DNA of 64,000 bases from Legionella sp. PATHC032 (lineage in GTDB: Bacteria > Pseudomonadota > Gammaproteobacteria > Legionellales > Legionellaceae), in NCBI RefSeq assembly GCF_026191185.1, contig NZ_JAPHOV010000001.1, forward strand, positions 494,001 to 558,000, given 5' to 3'. Every line of letters starts with the position of its first letter. Position 1 is the stretch's first letter. Under the pieces are notes generated by a model. The model saw only the letters and a program-made list of their open reading frames with translations. It did not search any database and had not been told where the DNA came from. Made by a program: the position numbers and the translations under genes. Below are positions 46,663 through 55,594 of this stretch, in pieces.

Positions 46663-47778
46663 ATGCCCAATTTTTTTACAAGATCAGCGCCTTTGTCTTT
46701 TGTATTAGTAATCGCACTTATTTTTATAAATCTTTCCTATGCCTATGAATTTCAAACTGATTCAAAAAATAAGAATAAACTGGATGTTCACATAGGCATC
46801 TATGCCCCGTTTTCCAGTCATTCTGCTTTTATTGGAAGAAATATTCTGGCTGCAATGGAAATGGGTAGTGAACAGTTACAGCCCTCCAACATTCATTATT
46901 CCTTTTATACTCTGGATCAACCTTCTAAAAATAAGAATGCTGCTCTTGTGCTGCAAAAATTTATTAATACCCATCATATTAATGTATTGGTGACAGGTGG
47001 CAAAGAGGCAGGGTTAATAGCAAATCCTATAGCCAAGAAAAATAATTTGATTCATTTCAGTCTGACTAACGATCCTAAAATTGCAGACGGCAGGAATAAT
47101 TTTATTGTCTGGAATCCAGTTTATGAACAGGCCAGGGTTTTGGTTAACGAATTAAAACGTCAGCAGGTTCATCACCTGGGAATTATTACGGCAAATCAAC
47201 CTTCCTCAACCGTTTTGACACATAGTGTTATAAAAGAATTACAGGCTGATTCCCACATTGATGTGGCTGCCTCTGAGTTATTTGAACCTGGAAATAAGGA
47301 TTTTTCAAGATTAACTAACAGAATTAAAAGGAAAAATGCAGATATGTATTTGGTAATGGCATCACCTGAGGATATTAAATTAATACAAGAACAAATGGAG
47401 GCAGATAAACAGCATGTGCCCATTACCAGTATAGTTGAGCGTGCTACTCCAGAAGTGGTAAAGGTATTTGAAGGTCAATGGTATGTTGATTCTCATGAGA
47501 TGCAGCCTGATTTTATTAATGAATTTAAACAAAATTATTTAAATTATCCAGTAACTGAGGCAGGTTATGCGTTTGATTTATTTCAGCTTTTGAATAAAAG
47601 CATAGTGATGGCGATAAGAACACAAGGTTTTCCTACAAGCCAGGAAGTCGTTCATCAACTCCATGATATTGCTAATGGAAGAGGGGTAATGGGAACTATG
47701 GTTTTGGATGATAAGGGTTCTTTATTTACTAAATCTGAAGTGAAAACTGTGAAAAATGGCGAGATTCATACTGTTTAG
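46663..47778 (+). CDS. Periplasmic binding protein-like protein (Leu/Ile/Val-type fold)
   Basis: 371 residues from the ATG at 46663, preferred because GGAAG sits 5 nt upstream; an ATG at 46651 adds four residues. Signal peptide to about residue 25 (LSYA-YEF). A family 1 or branched-chain-type ligand-binding fold is suggested by HIGIYAPFSSHSAFIGRNIL, NVLVTGGKEAGLIANPIAK and EAGYAFDLFQLLNKSI. No permease or ATPase is adjacent, so it may serve as a sensor or use a remote transporter. The Fur-like site hints at iron control. Ligand unknown. Confidence 0.75.
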   Translation: MPNFFTRSAPLSFVLVIALIFINLSYAYEFQTDSKNKNKLDVHIGIYAPFSSHSAFIGRNILAAMEMGSEQLQPSNIHYSFYTLDQPSKNKNAALVLQKFINTHHINVLVTGGKEAGLIANPIAKKNNLIHFSLTNDPKIADGRNNFIVWNPVYEQARVLVNELKRQQVHHLGIITANQPSSTVLTHSVIKELQADSHIDVAASELFEPGNKDFSRLTNRIKRKNADMYLVMASPEDIKLIQEQMEADKQHVPITSIVERATPEVVKVFEGQWYVDSHEMQPDFINEFKQNYLNYPVTEAGYAFDLFQLLNKSIVMAIRTQGFPTSQEVVHQLHDIANGRGVMGTMVLDDKGSLFTKSEVKTVKNGEIHTV

Positions 47779-47791
47779 GTAGAAAATAAAA

Positions 47792-47830
47792 CCTGAAATC
47801 ATCGATTCACAATGAACCGATGACTTCAGG
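47792..47830 (-). terminator. Terminator of ctpA
   Basis: CCTGAAATCATCG and CGATGACTTCAGG form a 13-position stem with one mismatch around a 13-nt loop. The T-rich tail (TTTTATTTTC) is on the minus strand, so it mainly serves ctpA; the plus-strand gene ends 14 nt before it and may share it. Confidence 0.7.
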
Positions 47831-47850
47831 CGGGATTGACTAATTGGTCA

Positions 47851-49188
47851 TTACCTGTTAGCTAACGCCATTCCTTCCAATACGGTGAGCGCCGCATATA
47901 ATTGATAATCCTCGTGTATTAAATCTCCTGTTTGAATTTGGTTATTTTTAGACTCAGTGTTTTCTGAATTGTCTTTGTTAATCAAGTGCCCATTCAGGTC
48001 CGCTTCAGTAAAACCAGCCAGAGTGTCTTTTTTGACGGCATTTTTAGGAACGTCTACTTCTTCTACAATGATGTCAGGAATTATTCCTTTGGCTTGAATG
48101 GAGACTCCTGATGGTGTGTAATAGAGTGCTGTGGTTAGTTTTATTCCGGTTTTGCCATCAAGCGGTAACACGGTTTGAACGGATCCTTTTCCAAAACTCT
48201 TTGTACCAAGGATTATAGCCCTTTTATTATCTTTTAATGCCCCGGCGACAATTTCTGAAGCAGAGGCGGAACCATTATTGATTAAGACAACGATAGGGGC
48301 ATTGTCCAACACATCTCCTGGATTAGCTAGGGCTGTAAATTTAGAGCCAGGTAATCTGCCTTCTGTATAGACTATCATTTCTTGTTTACCTGTCTTGTCA
48401 TTGCCAAGAAAAGCATCGGATACCTGGATAGCTGAATCAAGTAACCCTCCGGGGTTATTTCTTAAATCCAATACTAATCCTTTTAATTTGCCGCCTGCTT
48501 GTTGTTTTAATTGTTCGATTGCTTTAATCATGTCTTTACCAGTTAAAGCCTGGAATTGAGTCAATCGAATGTAACCATAACCTTCACTTAGCATTTTGCT
48601 TTTTACACTTTTTATTTGAATAACTTCGCGAATTAAGTCAAAAGTTAAAGGTTTGTTTACACCTTTTCTCAAGATAGTTAATTCTATAGTAGTACCAGGT
48701 TTACCGCGCATTAAATTAACAGCGTCTTTAAGAGAAAGGCCTTGAACTGACTCTTTACCCAGTTTGATAATATAATCGCCCGATTTGATCCCCGCTTTAA
48801 ATGCTGGAGTGTCTACAAGGGGGGTGATTACCTTTACAACACCTTCTTCCATGGTCACTTCAATACCCAAACCACCAAATTCACCACTGGTTGATGTTTG
48901 CAACTCCTTGAATTCTTCTTCATTGAGATAACTGGAATGCGGATCAAGCCCGGTTAGCATCCCGCGAATTGCGTTATCAAATAATTCTTTATCATCAACT
49001 GGCTTGACATAGTATTTCTTTATTTCACCAATGGCATTAGAAAATCGTTGTACATCTTCCAACGGAATTCGTTTTGTATTAGTATAATTTGTATTGGTTT
49101 CTTCAGCCGAAAACGCGGTCAAAGGCAGCATCAGAGTTAGGGCATAAACCAATGCCAAAGTACTGGAAAATAGTTTCTTAATAACCAT
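47851..49188 (-). CDS. ctpA: C-terminal processing peptidase (S41)
   Basis: 445 residues, exported (signal peptide ending AFSA). N-terminal helical region, PDZ domain (about residues 95-175, with GGLGIEVTMEEGVVKVITPL), then the S41 core with NNGSASASEIVAGALKD (nucleophile Ser) and GTKSFGKGSVQ (catalytic Lys). A periplasmic protease that degrades or trims cell-wall enzymes or their regulators. It lies downstream of the EnvC-like gene, a frequent pairing (gpmI-envC-ctpA). Confidence 0.95.
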   Translation of the reverse strand: MVIKKLFSSTLALVYALTLMLPLTAFSAEETNTNYTNTKRIPLEDVQRFSNAIGEIKKYYVKPVDDKELFDNAIRGMLTGLDPHSSYLNEEEFKELQTSTSGEFGGLGIEVTMEEGVVKVITPLVDTPAFKAGIKSGDYIIKLGKESVQGLSLKDAVNLMRGKPGTTIELTILRKGVNKPLTFDLIREVIQIKSVKSKMLSEGYGYIRLTQFQALTGKDMIKAIEQLKQQAGGKLKGLVLDLRNNPGGLLDSAIQVSDAFLGNDKTGKQEMIVYTEGRLPGSKFTALANPGDVLDNAPIVVLINNGSASASEIVAGALKDNKRAIILGTKSFGKGSVQTVLPLDGKTGIKLTTALYYTPSGVSIQAKGIIPDIIVEEVDVPKNAVKKDTLAGFTEADLNGHLINKDNSENTESKNNQIQTGDLIHEDYQLYAALTVLEGMALANR

Positions 49189-49269
49189 AGCGATCTCCTC
49201 AGATGCAAGGCCATGAAATTAGCCACCTGCGTATTTTTATTATGCAATTTAAATGCCAGCGGCTAAGCT

Positions 49270-50412
49270 TTAAGACAACCAGTCTAACGGATTGACCGCC
49301 TTTCCTCTTTGTCTTATCTCAAAGTATAGACCGTTTTGCTTAATTCCACCGGTATGGCCTACGCTTGCGATTTGCTCATTTTGTTGGACGATTTGTCCTT
49401 TGCGTTTGAAGAGAGATTGATTGTGTGCGTATAAAGTCATAAACCCTTGACCATGGTCAATAATCAGAAGCAAACCATAACCTTTTAACCAATCACTGAA
49501 CACGACTTTCCCTGGGTAAACAGCAGTAACGATGGAGCCTTCATCGGCAAAAAATGTCACTCCTTGATTCATCCTACGTAACGATCTACCTGTGGTTTGG
49601 ACAGGTAACGGCAATTTTTTGCGCATACCAGTGAACGGTTTGCCGTTTTGAATGACACTTTGTTGAGATAATGACTTCAAGAGATGAGATAAGTTGTCTC
49701 TATCTTTTTGAAAATCTTTTAATGATTGTTGATTATTTTGAATATCATTATCAATGGATTGAATCAGTGTACTATGGTATCTTTTATTTTGCTCTAATTG
49801 TTGTTGATTTTGTGATAACTTAAATTGCAGCTGCTTGTTTTCTGCAAGTTCATTCCCTAGCTTGGTTTTATTGTCGTTAAGAGTTTGTCGGGTTCGAGCA
49901 ATTTCATCAATCAACTGCTGACGAGATCTTATTATATACTGATAATAAGTTAAAATTCGGTTGATCTTAAAAGGCTCATCTTGATTAATAAGCCATTTCA
50001 AAGGTTGATATTCCCCCATCTGATAACGTGCCCTGACATGATTTGCCAGCATTTCCTGTTGAGTCAGTAATCGTTCATTTAAGTGATTTATTTTTCCTTG
50101 CAGTTCGGCAATGCTTTTTTCTTTTGCGGACATATTAGCTTGTATGATTCTTAGCTTGCGTATTCCTTCTCCAATTTGTTTTTCTGTGCTGCCCAGTTCC
50201 TGGTTTAGTACAGTCCGTTTATCCTGTGCATTGGCTAAAACTTGCTTTAGTTTGTTAATCTTGGCATCTAACTGTTTTAGTTTGGCTTGTGTTTGAGTGA
50301 TAGAATTTGGAGCAGTTTTTGCCTCAAGGCCATTACAAAAAAATAGAATGAGCACAAGTGCCAAACCAAGAGGGGTACTAGATAAATAGTTAGGTAGGCT
50401 AGGCATGCGCAT
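49270..50412 (-). CDS. envC: EnvC-like murein hydrolase activator (degenerate LytM domain)
   Basis: 380 residues: signal peptide (about 1-31), a long coiled coil (about 36-250), and a C-terminal M23/LytM domain. HGQGFMTLYAH keeps some of the fold, but where active enzymes have HLHFE this protein has GLYFE, so zinc-binding residues are lost, as in EnvC, which activates amidases instead of cutting murein. It overlaps the 3' end of gpmI by 8-14 nt depending on the ATG (50406 or 50412). Confidence 0.88.
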   Translation of the reverse strand: MRMPSLPNYLSSTPLGLALVLILFFCNGLEAKTAPNSITQTQAKLKQLDAKINKLKQVLANAQDKRTVLNQELGSTEKQIGEGIRKLRIIQANMSAKEKSIAELQGKINHLNERLLTQQEMLANHVRARYQMGEYQPLKWLINQDEPFKINRILTYYQYIIRSRQQLIDEIARTRQTLNDNKTKLGNELAENKQLQFKLSQNQQQLEQNKRYHSTLIQSIDNDIQNNQQSLKDFQKDRDNLSHLLKSLSQQSVIQNGKPFTGMRKKLPLPVQTTGRSLRRMNQGVTFFADEGSIVTAVYPGKVVFSDWLKGYGLLLIIDHGQGFMTLYAHNQSLFKRKGQIVQQNEQIASVGHTGGIKQNGLYFEIRQRGKAVNPLDWLS

Positions 50413-51943
50413 GTTTTTTTTCCAGAAGGATACGACCAGTCATTTCCGAAGGTGGGGTTATCCCTAATAATGCAAGTAAAGAAGGCGCTATATCAATCAA
50501 ACTTCCTTCAGAATGAGTGAAGTGCCAGCCTCCACCTACATAAAGAAAAGGAACCGGATCACTGGTGTGTGCTGTATGAGCTTGATTTGTGGCTTCATTA
50601 AACATTTCTTCGGCATTTCCATGATCAGCTGTGATCAATAATTTACCCCCATTGTTTTTCAGGGCTTGCCAAACCTGATGCATGCACTCATCAAGGCATT
50701 CTATAGCTTGAACAGTAGCCTCGAAATTTCCCGTGTGTCCCACCATGTCAGCATTGGCATAATTACAAATAATGACATTATAATCTCGGCTATTAATGGC
50801 GGTTATTAGAGTTTTAGTTAATTCATGTGCGCTCATTTCTGGTTGCAGATCATAAGTTGCCACTTGAGGAGAGGGGACCATAATGCGTTCTTCATTCGTA
50901 AAAATACTTTCACATCCGCCATTAAAGAAAAAAGTAACGTGAGCATATTTTTCAGTTTCAGCAATGCGTAATTGACTGAGACCATGAGAAGACAATACTT
51001 CGCCCAAGGTATTATTTAAAGGAACAGGTGGGAATGCAATCGTGGTCAATAAATTTTTATCATATTGGGTCATGGAGACAAAATAGGGTAACTTTGGCAG
51101 TACTTTTCTTTCAAACCCTTTAAACAAAGGATCAAGAAATGTAGAAGTTAACTGCCTTGCTCTGTCAGCACGAAAATTGAAAAACAGGACAGCATCACCA
51201 TCTTGTATAGTATGCTCTTTTCCTATAAGAGTAGGTGGAACAAACTCATCAGAAATTTTATTTTTGTAATAGAAATGTATTGCGGTTTCTGCATCAGGAA
51301 ACTGGTGTTCGCTTTTGCCTTGTGTTAATAAATTATAAACAGGCTCTACTCTCTCCCAACGTTTGTCTCTATCCATTGCATAATATCGGCCACAAATTGA
51401 ATTAATGGTTGCAACAGGGTGTTTAGCCAGTTCTTTATTCAGGCATTTCAAGCTATCAAGAGCGCTTTGTGGTGGAGTATCTCGGCCATCAAGAAACAAA
51501 TGCAGATGGACGGATCTGAATTTTTTTTGATTACAAAGGGCTAGTAAAGCAAACAAATGTTGTTCGTGACTGTGCACTCCGCCCGGAGAGAGCAACCCCA
51601 TGATGTGAAGAGATTTTTCTGTTTTCTTTAATTGGTCAATTACTTCATGAAAAACGGCATTTTTAGCAAATTCGCCGTTATTTATTGCTTCATTAATGCG
51701 AGTAAAGTCTTGTTGTATTACTCGACCAGCACCAATATGCATGTGCCCAACTTCAGAATTACCCATTTGCTCATCAGGTAAACCAACAGGCACGCCGGAG
51801 GCTTTTAAAAGAATATGAGGGCAGGTTTGCCACCATTCATCCCATTGGGGGGTATTGGCTTTTGCAATAGCATTATGTCTATGATTTTCGTTATAGCCCC
51901 AGCCATCAAGAATCATGAGTACCAGGGGAGCATTATGAGACAT
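50399..51943 (-). CDS. gpmI: Cofactor-independent phosphoglycerate mutase
   Basis: 514 residues, normal length. Manganese-dependent interconversion of 3- and 2-phosphoglycerate. LMILDGWGYNENHRHNAI (metal Asp), GNSEVGHMHIGAGR (phosphorylated Ser), FNFRADRARQLT and TADHGNAEEM (metal and phosphate site) are all present. It begins the gpmI-envC-ctpA row. Confidence 0.97.
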   Translation of the reverse strand: MSHNAPLVLMILDGWGYNENHRHNAIAKANTPQWDEWWQTCPHILLKASGVPVGLPDEQMGNSEVGHMHIGAGRVIQQDFTRINEAINNGEFAKNAVFHEVIDQLKKTEKSLHIMGLLSPGGVHSHEQHLFALLALCNQKKFRSVHLHLFLDGRDTPPQSALDSLKCLNKELAKHPVATINSICGRYYAMDRDKRWERVEPVYNLLTQGKSEHQFPDAETAIHFYYKNKISDEFVPPTLIGKEHTIQDGDAVLFFNFRADRARQLTSTFLDPLFKGFERKVLPKLPYFVSMTQYDKNLLTTIAFPPVPLNNTLGEVLSSHGLSQLRIAETEKYAHVTFFFNGGCESIFTNEERIMVPSPQVATYDLQPEMSAHELTKTLITAINSRDYNVIICNYANADMVGHTGNFEATVQAIECLDECMHQVWQALKNNGGKLLITADHGNAEEMFNEATNQAHTAHTSDPVPFLYVGGGWHFTHSEGSLIDIAPSLLALLGITPPSEMTGRILLEKKHAHA

Positions 51944-52045
51944 GACCTAAATCCTAAATTGTACAATTAAAGGGCTAAAATGATAATTATACCTTCGCGG
52001 CAGTAAGAGGTATATAGTTTCTGTAAGAGTTCATTGTTATTAAAT

Positions 52046-52342
52046 TTAGTAACAATCTTCTTTTTGTTCGCAGTGACCATAAGCATCGCATGACTGGATT
52101 GGCCGACACCCAGGATAATAAATGATGGGTACCGGAGTTGTAATAATTAAAGGAGGGGTAGTTGATTTATCACAGGATTTACAGTGATTAAAAGTAGCTC
52201 TTACATCATTGTCTTTGGGTAGATTTTTGGGATTTGGTCCTATCCCTAATGGATTCATCGCCATGGCATGGTTAACAAGAGCAGTTAAACTGATAAATAA
52301 AATAATTGCTTTCAGAATCAGGTTATTGGTATCCCTACTCAT
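52046..52342 (-). CDS. Small exported Cys-containing protein, unknown function
   Basis: 98 residues with a signal peptide (about 1-29, ending NHAMA) and a strong ribosome site (AAGGAG). The mature part of about 69 residues has six cysteines (CKSC, then four near the C-terminus in PGCRPIQSCDAYGHCEQKED and the next residue) and a Pro-rich middle. It could be disulfide-bonded in the periplasm or secreted. Not recognised as a known family. It lies 74 bp downstream of plcA on the same strand and may be cotranscribed. Confidence 0.7.
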   Translation of the reverse strand: MSRDTNNLILKAIILFISLTALVNHAMAMNPLGIGPNPKNLPKDNDVRATFNHCKSCDKSTTPPLIITTPVPIIYYPGCRPIQSCDAYGHCEQKEDCY

Positions 52343-52416
52343 AATAAACTCCTTTTTAATTTTGTACCCCGTATTATGCGATAATAAGAGTATAGTTGCT
52401 TGTTATGGTTTTGCTC

Positions 52417-53688
52417 CTATACCAAAGGATTATCTTGCAATTCTTCTGGTACATACTGAGACAAATATTTGCTTAAACTCAATTGCACAGTTGAGGTTAT
52501 GCCATATTGTGTTTTTAACAATAATAAAGTACTCCAGCCCCACCAACTATTTGTCCAATGCCTGTCATAAGGATTTGCCAAATTGGTTCTTCTTAACAAC
52601 TGTTTGTTTTCTTCATCCCAATAGAACATAGGAGCAATATCCATGTTATTTTCATCATTTAATTTTGTGATGTGTGGAATCATGTCTTCTATTTGATTTT
52701 TTTCTGGTAGAACTCCTGAGTAATAGGTTTCAAATATTTCATCAGCGGAAGTTTGCAAGGTTTTTAAGAGCATTTGCTGGTTGGTTTGATTAAAGGGATT
52801 AAAGTAGGAGTAATCGCCATAAACTAACCATTGCTCTCCCATATTATTAGTCACATGAATTCCATACTTGTTTTCTTCATTATGCATATAATTGGCTAAC
52901 AACGCACCAAGGACTGTTGGTGTGATAATGGCTGATAATTCTTCTCTGGGAGTTCGCAAATGGCCGGCAGCAAAGTGATCAGATAAATAGTGGCAGGCAA
53001 AAGCATCCATTGCATAGGCGATTTCCAAATCAGAGCGTTTTCCTGTTCGTTTTGCTTTTAATGCCTGTTGCAGTGCGACATGGTGCCCACTTTTATAGGC
53101 TATTAGATTATTGGGTGTAAAGTGATCATAGTTTTCCATGGCTAATTTTAGATATCTGCCAGGATTTAACCACCAGGTCAGACTATTACAACCACCCCCG
53201 GTGATGCAGTTGATTTGACGACCAACTTCATTCCCAATTCGTTTATAAATGTCTTCAGCAGTTTCTCCTTTTGCAATTCCTGATTCGACTTCACGCATTT
53301 CTGCTCTGATAACGGAATTAAGATCTTCTACCTCACTAACTGCAATAACATTCCTGGCAAAACTGTTGAAAACCTCTTTAAAACGAGTTTGTTTTTCCAG
53401 TTTTGTCAAGCCATGACTAATTGGTTTTCCTACAATTCCATATAGATCACCAAGGCTCATGATATCGCCAGCTGTTAATGCCAATCCATTTTTTAAATGT
53501 AATACAACACCAGATTGGGGAACCTCATCCATGTCAAATCGTAATTTGATTTGTTGCCCCATGGACCAGTGCTCGGACAAAGCAAAACTACCATTCGATT
53601 CACCGTAAGTTATAGAGGAAAAAGCCAACAAGCTCATGCTCATCGCGAATAATCGGGGCTTGACGAATCGATTGATAGATTTTTTCAT
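52417..53688 (-). CDS. plcA: Zinc-dependent phospholipase C PlcA
   Basis: 423 residues with a signal peptide (about 1-29). Zinc-metallophospholipase C-like: SEHWSMGQQIKLRFDMDEVP in the N-terminal part and HYLSDHFAAGHLRTPREEL with the expected zinc His and Asp residues. Known in L. pneumophila as a type II-secreted phospholipase C acting on phosphatidylcholine. The start ATG overlaps the stop of an upstream 56-codon ORF (TAATG), and GAGGA provides its own ribosome site. Confidence 0.88.
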   Translation of the reverse strand: MKKSINRFVKPRLFAMSMSLLAFSSITYGESNGSFALSEHWSMGQQIKLRFDMDEVPQSGVVLHLKNGLALTAGDIMSLGDLYGIVGKPISHGLTKLEKQTRFKEVFNSFARNVIAVSEVEDLNSVIRAEMREVESGIAKGETAEDIYKRIGNEVGRQINCITGGGCNSLTWWLNPGRYLKLAMENYDHFTPNNLIAYKSGHHVALQQALKAKRTGKRSDLEIAYAMDAFACHYLSDHFAAGHLRTPREELSAIITPTVLGALLANYMHNEENKYGIHVTNNMGEQWLVYGDYSYFNPFNQTNQQMLLKTLQTSADEIFETYYSGVLPEKNQIEDMIPHITKLNDENNMDIAPMFYWDEENKQLLRRTNLANPYDRHWTNSWWGWSTLLLLKTQYGITSTVQLSLSKYLSQYVPEELQDNPLV

Positions 53689-53858
53689 TATGTCCTCATC
53701 AACAGGGATTGATTATTGGTTTTAGTGACAAATAGCGTATTGTATAACATTTGGGTTGAAATATTGATGCATGGATTCGTCTCGAGATAATGCAAAGAGA
53801 TGAATGGAGTCTGTACAAATAACCATAGCCAAAAACGATGTAGGGTGCTATAGGTCAT
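53688..53858 (-). CDS. Possible 56-residue protein or leader peptide coupled to plcA
   Basis: The ATG at 53858 follows a near-perfect ribosome site (AAAGGAGA, 7 nt away), and the ORF runs 56 codons to a TAA that shares its last A with the plcA ATG. It begins MTYSTLHRFWLWLFVQTPFI, and the rest is Asn/Thr/Leu-rich. No family is recognised and there is no clear membrane anchor. The translation signals and exact overlap favour a translated, coupled ORF; the protein itself may have no function. Confidence 0.4.
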   Translation of the reverse strand: MTYSTLHRFWLWLFVQTPFISLHYLETNPCINISTQMLYNTLFVTKTNNQSLLMRT

Positions 53859-54037
53859 TGGAATTATCTCCTTTCTGGATATTCATGATGAAAAGTGACA
53901 ACTCGTTACGAATTTTTATTCAGGTTTAATAATGAGGTGTTTCATAAACAAGGTCAATTGATTTCTTAATGAGTACTTAAATTTTTGTCTTAAAGAGGTT
54001 AGACTATGCATCATTTTGATTAGTCGGATAAGTTGTT
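53859..54037. other. Divergent promoter region between plcA and uppS
   Basis: 179 bp that must hold promoters for plcA (minus) and uppS (plus). No hexamer pair stands out. No RNA gene was seen. Confidence 0.4.
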
Positions 54038-54754
54038 TTGAATCATAAGTTACCTCAACATATTGCCGTTGTCATGGATGGAAACGGGCGTTGGGCTGAA
54101 AGCCGCGGTTTGCCCCGCGTAGAGGGACACAAAGCGGGCCTTGAGTCAGTTAAAAAGATTATCAATTGTTGTTTGGAAAAAAACATTTCCTGCTTGAGTC
54201 TGTTTGCATTCAGCTCTGAAAATTGGTCAAGACCAGTGACAGAAGTCAATTTTCTTATGGAGTTGTTTTTGGAGGCCTTGCGCAAAGAGATAGACGATTT
54301 AAACCAGCATGGAATACGGTTAAAGTTTACTGGTGATAGAGAACCTTTGTCTCAAGTATTACAAAAACAAATGTGTGATGCAGAAGCTCGTACCAAGAAT
54401 AATCAACAATTAATTCTAAATGTTGTTGTGAATTATGGTGGGAAATGGGATATAGTGACGGCGGCTAGAAAATTAGTACGCACTGTTTTGGATGGGAAGT
54501 TGGCATGTGATGAAATCAATGAGGCGGTATTCGCTCAATTTCTAGATACAAATGGTATGCCAGAACCCGATTTGTTTATTCGAACTAGCGGTGAATTGAG
54601 AATAAGTAATTTTTTTCTTTGGCAGTTAGCTTATACTGAACTGTATTTTACTGATGTTCATTGGCCTGATTTTAATGAGCATGAGTTTGAATTGGCATTA
54701 ACTTCTTTTGCCAAGAGGGCAAGAAGGTTTGGGCAAATTTCACAATCTGAATAA
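54038..54754 (+). CDS. uppS: Undecaprenyl diphosphate synthase
   Basis: 238 residues. Cis-prenyltransferase extending farnesyl diphosphate with isopentenyl units to the C55 carrier lipid. [16 protein letters not shown] (catalytic Asp), [13 protein letters not shown] and the C-terminal [20 protein letters not shown] are signatures. It starts at TTG (54038); no in-frame ATG lies near, and GGATAAG is a possible ribosome site. First gene of the envelope cluster. Confidence 0.95.
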   Translation: MNHKLPQHIAVVMDGNGRWAESRGLPRVEGHKAGLESVKKIINCCLEKNISCLSLFAFSSENWSRPVTEVNFLMELFLEALRKEIDDLNQHGIRLKFTGDREPLSQVLQKQMCDAEARTKNNQQLILNVVVNYGGKWDIVTAARKLVRTVLDGKLACDEINEAVFAQFLDTNGMPEPDLFIRTSGELRISNFFLWQLAYTELYFTDVHWPDFNEHEFELALTSFAKRARRFGQISQSE

Positions 54755-54764
54755 AGGTAAGACC

Positions 54765-55562
54765 ATGTTTATGCAACGATTGATCACCACATTAATATTA
54801 GCGCCCTTGGTTTTGCTTGCTATTTTTTATGCTCCTTCCTGGATTTTATGGGGTGTTGTACTTGTTATACTCCTGCTTGCAGGAATAGAATGTTTTAAAT
54901 TGATTCCTGTTGACAATTTAGCTGTACAAGCTTGTTTTTTGATATTTTTATTGATGTGCTTTTGGGCAGGTGGCTATTTATATCCCTATTGGTTAAGTGT
55001 GGGCTTATTGGTATGGTTATTAAATGGGTTAGCAATTCTTACCTATCCGCGCTCACAAAATTATTGGGGTTATCCAATCATTGTTGCAATAGCTTCTTTG
55101 ATATTATTACCTTTATTTACTCAGAGCCTTATTCAAGTTTTTTCTTTACAACAAGGAAAGGAATTACTTGTCTATTTACTTTTTTTAATTTGGGCTTCTG
55201 ATATTGGTGCTTATCTCACTGGAAAACAATGGGGAAAACATAAATTAATCCCTAAAGTTAGTCCGGGTAAATCTTGGGAAGGTGTTACAGGTGGCCTTAT
55301 TTTGGCCATGATAGTCGCGACTTTTGGCTATTATTATTTTATGCCTTACTCAATTTCTATATGGTTTGGTTTAGCATTGTCTACTGTAATTATTTCAATT
55401 TTTGGTGATTTGTTCATCAGTATATTAAAACGACGTTGTCAATTAAAAGATACTGGAAATATTATTCCAGGTCATGGGGGCATATTAGATCGACTGGACA
55501 GTCTAATTGCTGCGTTACCATGGTTTTACTTTGGATTAACCTACATACCACTGGGAATTTAA
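54765..55562 (+). CDS. cdsA: Phosphatidate cytidylyltransferase
   Basis: 265 residues from the ATG at 54765 (ribosome site AAAGGTAAG, 10 nt after the uppS stop). Polytopic inner-membrane enzyme producing CDP-diacylglycerol from phosphatidate and CTP. The C-terminal signature ISIFGDLFISILKRRCQLKD, then PGHGGILDRLDS, is clear, as is SPGKSWEGVTGG. It supplies the substrate for PssA encoded at 27 kb. Confidence 0.95.
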   Translation: MFMQRLITTLILAPLVLLAIFYAPSWILWGVVLVILLLAGIECFKLIPVDNLAVQACFLIFLLMCFWAGGYLYPYWLSVGLLVWLLNGLAILTYPRSQNYWGYPIIVAIASLILLPLFTQSLIQVFSLQQGKELLVYLLFLIWASDIGAYLTGKQWGKHKLIPKVSPGKSWEGVTGGLILAMIVATFGYYYFMPYSISIWFGLALSTVIISIFGDLFISILKRRCQLKDTGNIIPGHGGILDRLDSLIAALPWFYFGLTYIPLGI

Positions 55563-55594
55563 TTTTCTGGTCGTATCAACCTTTGGATAGCGAT

